Below, piece by piece: positions 61,171 to 64,000 of a DNA stretch of 64,000 nt. A program made the translations under genes and the position numbers. Numbering within the stretch: position 1 is the stretch's first letter; each line of letters starts with the position of its first letter. Source of the stretch: Plectrocnemia conspersa. Lineage: Eukaryota > Arthropoda > Insecta > Trichoptera > Polycentropodidae. The stretch covers positions 62,001 through 126,000 of the forward strand of contig VTFK01000530.1 in assembly GCA_009617715.1 (NCBI GenBank). Direction: 5' to 3'. The notes beneath the pieces are model-generated. The model had not been told where the DNA came from. It searched no databases and saw only the letters and a list, made by a program, of their open reading frames with translations.

Positions 61171-62078
61171 CACCCAGGCCTCGTATAACACGGTCATATG
61201 GTTCCACAAAAACGCCATGTTATACGAGTTTTGAATTTTATACAAAATTAGGGTTTACGTTCCAAGAAAAAATCTAAATTAGGTAATACCCTTTATTTCT
61301 TAAATAAACAATCAAAAAAATACACATTTTCATATTTATCGAATATTTTTTTAATATGTAACATATAATAGATCGTTCATTCATCATCGCTATCACTTAA
61401 AATTCTATACGTTAGACTCTTTTTCGAGATCGGTTGTAATTTTTCATCATCAGAGGACTATTTGGATTTGACCTTTAAAAAATCTGTAATAAACGATTGT
61501 CTACTTTTAGCATATATGTAAATCTTTACGTATTTCGTTATGAGGGGCCAAGATCTGCTGTAATCTCTCTTTGAACTTCAAACTTCTTTCCATTATAGGA
61601 TAATTTTCTATGAAAAAAATGTTCTAATTTATCAGCCAATCCCAAGCCGTCATTTATTGTTTGTAATGTGAAACATTTAGCTACTTCGCTGCAACTGCTT
61701 TCTGAGTCATTAATTATGGTTGTTTCATTTAACATTTCGACTAATTCTTCTTCGTTCAACGTACGATCTTCCAATATTTCTCCAATATCTTGAATATCCA
61801 TATCATGAAATCCTTCTCCACTAATACCACGACAAATGATAATTATTATTTGGTATTCATATTCTATTGGTGGTACAATATTTTCTCCAGGGACTATTTT
61901 TGGCCACAGCACAAGCGCAACTGATCGAAAATAACAAGTCCCGAATATAAATCAAACATGTAAATTAATTTTTAATTGTTTTTTTTCTGAAACTGTGTTA
62001 TATAAAACGTGTTCTACAAAAATATGCCACAATTCATCAACCGTGTTATATAAAACCTTGTTATACGAGGCTTTGGTG
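61171..62078 (-). mobile_element. Tigger/pogo-like transposon, internally deleted (908 bp), TA target duplication
   Basis: The left end CACCCAGGCCTCGTATAACA and the right end ...CTTGTTATACGAGGCTTTGGTG are inverted repeats, flanked by TA at 61169-61170 and 62079-62080. It sits inside Tc1 copy 1: flank AAATTTATTTAAAC on the left and ATGCATTTTTAGTTTC on the right join to match uninterrupted Tc1 copy 2 (complement of about 62195-62245). It therefore inserted after the Tc1 element. Confidence 0.85.
61538..61912 (-). pseudogene. C-terminal remnant of a Tigger/CENP-B-type transposase
   Basis: An open frame of 124 codons lies within the Tigger-like element. It starts LWPKIVP, like the tail of the DDE domain in Tigger/jerky proteins, and contains MDIQDIGEILEDRTLNEEEL, which matches the acidic D(I/V)xxL...LTxEEL tail motif of that family. 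The DNA-binding half and catalytic triad are missing through internal deletion, so it cannot be an active transposase. It has no introns and its ATG may not be a genuine start. Confidence 0.75.
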
Positions 62079-62151
62079 TATAATGCATTTTTAGTTTCAT
62101 ATGAAATATGATGATTTTGAAAGTGATGCATTTTTTTTGCATGCTACTGTA

Positions 62152-63149
62152 TATCTTAGGTTATCAAAAAAATGAATCACATTTAAATTCATCATATTTC
62201 ATATGAAACTAAAAACGTATTATAGTTTAAATAAATTTTTCTTTTATTAAATAAACAGTGTTATTTTAATTTTTAATCTCATTTCTAAGACATTGATGAA
62301 ATTGATTTAAAAAATATATAACTGACTATTTTCGCCTAATGACAGGGTGCAGAATCATCTTCCATTGAAAGGAGTAAAAAAATTTAGGATGATTTTGTAA
62401 TCCGTTGGCTTTTCCGTTCCGTTGATAAAATGTATATAATACTTACCACTTCGAAATATGAAAAGCATCCTCAGCTCATTTGGCTTCTTGGATTTCGTAC
62501 AGTTGGCTGGATACAATCACGGTATTTTTCACCCCTTTGTCTGTTGACGAATGTAAGCGCTCCATTTGGCCCGAATAAATTAATTTTGCTCTCATCGGAG
62601 AACATCACATTTCGATCGATAGAAGCCCAAAATATTTATGCTGATAGGACAATTTCATGCGTTTCTATCGCATTTTTTAGGTCAATAACGGCTTTTTAGC
62701 AGGTATACGACCGAAGAGACCTTCATCCTATGAGTGGTGTCCACACTTATTTGTTTGTTTTTTGTATCATTGAACTCACTGGTAATATCTACTGCTATTT
62801 TACTACCCTTAACTCGATTTGTCGAATCTGTTTCGATATTTTTTTTTAAGTCTTTGAATTGCTAATTAGTTACAAACAACAGGCTGCGAAATTTGTCTTG
62901 TTAAAAACCCCATTGACAAATATACATTGATGTTGGTTTTTTTGATTTTCAACCTAATTGCAATAATAACTTTTAAAAATATTTTTTCCCACGAAAGCTG
63001 TCCATCAACTGACTAGGTAACTGCTAGAAAACGATGGAAACTTACCCCTAAATTAACACAAAATAAATCCAAGAATTTCAACAAGCGATAACGGAAATAT
63101 CTTATTTTTGTTCTATTTCGAGAACTGAAGCGTTTTTTTGCGCGCGACA
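62152..63149 (-). mobile_element. Tc1-like transposon, copy 2, reversed and decayed
   Basis: Read on the - strand from about 63149, it shares GATATTTCCGTTATCGCTTG with the 5' region of copy 1 and then degenerate transposase: ITSEFNDT, KQISVDTT, KKPLLT, FSDESKINLFG, and QPTVRNP near 62510. Its 3' part matches the 3' part of copy 1 (TTTTTAGTTTCATATGAAAT and the TCATCATATTTCATATGAAA complement). It abuts copy 1 tail to tail near 62150. Its outermost ends have drifted, so the limits are approximate. Confidence 0.75.
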
Positions 63150-63377
63150 ATATATTTGGTTATTTGGAAATTAATGTCGTTTTTTTTGTATGGGTCCGTT
63201 TGGGTGTTGCATGTCAACACATGTCTTGTTATTTTCGGTTCATCAACATTCGGAGCATCAATTTTAATAAAATTAAAACCACTGATTCACGATGGCAGAA
63301 TTTATGCAGTTTCTCCATTGTTTATAATTTGATTTATTATGTATTTTTGATATATATATATATATATATATATATAC

Positions 63378-64000
63378 CAGTAGCGTGCGATGACTTTTAA
63401 AACAGGGCATGCGGTCAGGAGGGGGGGAACAAAAACTATATTTTTAAATTTAGTTTATTTATTTGATAAACATATTATGTATTTAATTTTTAAAAATTAA
63501 TTTTATTCGACGCTCCATACGAAAGTCATCAATAACCACATCATCTTATATATTGTCTTTCATTAGTTTGTCTAAAAGTATTTTTTCGATTGATATTAAT
63601 GTAAAAGCTGACAATCTATTCTCATTTTGACTATTTCTAGTGAATATTTTTATTCTTTTCATTGTAGAAAATGATCTTTCTACAGAAGCACTTGTCACCA
63701 GTAACGTAAAAATTAGTTTTATTAAATTGAATACTTCTGTTTAAGATATATTTTAGTTCATTTTTAATAATCACATTATTAATCCAATTTATATATTTTA
63801 AATGGAACGAATATACAATGGCGGCCACCTAAATAAGACACTCGCGAATTTTTGCAAAAATGCGATGTAAAGTGCAAATTTAACATAAAATAGTTTTCAT
63901 TTTTTAATTTTCTATCTAGATAATCTACATAATGGTGAATAAAAATATGTTGTTATAAATATTTAAAATATATATTTTCAATTTAAAATTAAATTTATAA
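63378..64000 (-). mobile_element. hAT transposon, 3' part, runs off the window
   Basis: The outer end CAGTAGCGTGCGATGACTTT is a hAT-type terminus placed directly after a (TA)n tract (63352-63376), and the transposase C-terminus reads toward it on the - strand. The other end lies beyond 64000, so the 8-bp duplication cannot be tested here. Confidence 0.75.
63546..63750 (-). pseudogene. hAT transposase C-terminal dimerisation domain (fragment)
   Basis: The - strand translation gives EVFNLIKLIFTLLVTSASVE, RSFSTMKRIKIFTRNSQNEN and RLSAFTLISIEKILLDK, ending at a TAA at 63546-63548. The block VTSASxERSFSxxKRIKxxxRN...RLxxxxLxSIE is the hallmark of the hAT C-terminal dimerisation region. A stop upstream of the block shows the copy is decayed, or that the frame shifts there. 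Confidence 0.85.

Larger units (their letters stand above)
59767..62149 (+). mobile_element. Tc1-like transposon, copy 1, interrupted by later insertions
   Basis: The left end CAGTAGCATGCAAATAAAAC and the right end ...TTTGCATGCTACTG are imperfect inverted repeats flanked by TA (59765-59766 and 62150-62151). The transposase remnant begins near 59914 (MLNRSQLSENQK), has lost part of the helix-turn-helix region, and shows EDRLIHRICLRDQHKTA, NKQISVDTTRRRPRHEGLFG, KKPLLTK and, after a frameshift, FSDESKINLFG with the DES catalytic-type motif of Tc1 transposases. Stops and frameshifts show it is dead. From about 60400 homology with copy 2 breaks off, replaced by pogo-like DNA; the 3' end resumes after the Tigger-like insert. 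Confidence 0.85.
59317..64000 (+). other. Patr-1 intron 7, at least 4.7 kb, filled with transposons
   Basis: The donor at 59317 is GTGAGT after ...YYYT. No continuation of PAT1 was found on the + strand before the window ends. The preceding six introns are 97, 59, 61, 57, 74 and 67 bp, so this one is about 50 times longer. It holds the Tc1, pogo/Tigger and hAT copies listed below. 59317-59766 is unique AT-rich DNA; 59670-59720 resembles 28685-28740 (shared ACTAAAGATGGTACTAATA-like core). Confidence 0.75.

Noticed and set aside
63352..63376. (TA)n tracts here, at 42519 and at 36004 as functional sites
   Set aside because: They are simple microsatellites, common in AT-rich insect DNA.
1..64000. 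CRISPR arrays, operons, or bacterial origin
   Set aside because: No spaced short direct repeats, no ribosome binding sites with long frames, and the only clear gene has GT-AG introns.

Overview
The window is eukaryotic nuclear DNA, almost certainly from an insect. It is AT-rich, gene-poor and full of degraded transposons. One protein-coding gene is recognised with confidence: the 5' half of a PAT1 homologue (Patr-1/PATL1, an mRNA-decapping and P-body factor) on the + strand at 57.5-59.3 kb, in seven exons separated by six introns of 57-97 bp. The reading frame is open to 59316 and then enters an intron that runs past the window end, so the C-terminal half is not here. That last intron holds a nest of Tc1-like, Tigger/pogo-like and hAT-like elements. 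The order of insect is not resolved.

A second gene is inferred on the - strand near 33.1 kb: a 64-nt coding exon for a signal peptide, a good splice donor, and a promoter-like 5' region with a GA tract and arthropod-type initiator motifs. Its later exons are not found, so it either has a very long first intron running leftward (1-33 kb) or is a false call.

Layout. 1-33 kb: no recognised coding gene; short GC-richer islands (near 0.7, 1.5, 4.2, 7.1, 10.5, 13.3, 17.3, 20.6, 23.9, 24.9, 28.2, 32 kb) separate AT-rich DNA and repeats. 33 kb: candidate first exon and promoter. 34-57 kb: repeats, a LINE reverse-transcriptase relic (34.5 kb), tRNA-type SINEs (44-45.5 kb), a decayed copy of a multicopy arthropod gene family (51.9-53.0 kb), and a hAT element with a second hAT MITE inside it (56.4-57.0 kb) directly upstream of Patr-1. 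57.4-59.3 kb: Patr-1. 59.3-64 kb: transposon-filled Patr-1 intron.

Repeat families, named here only for reference: A, about 0.95 kb with TIRs starting CCTGCACTACACTCTC (five copies); B, ending in CAGGNCCGNCGAGAGCGAAC and its complement (seven copies); C, an old dispersed family with the block CATTTTGAAACAAGATGG; D, a duplicated segment at 38.3 and 40.0 kb; a TA-flanked mariner-like MITE (24.2, 29.0, 31.0 kb); pogo-like MITEs (37.5, 38.4 kb); hAT MITEs (19.2, 49.2, 56.4, 56.6 kb). No CRISPR array, rRNA or credible tRNA gene was seen, as expected for insect nuclear DNA.
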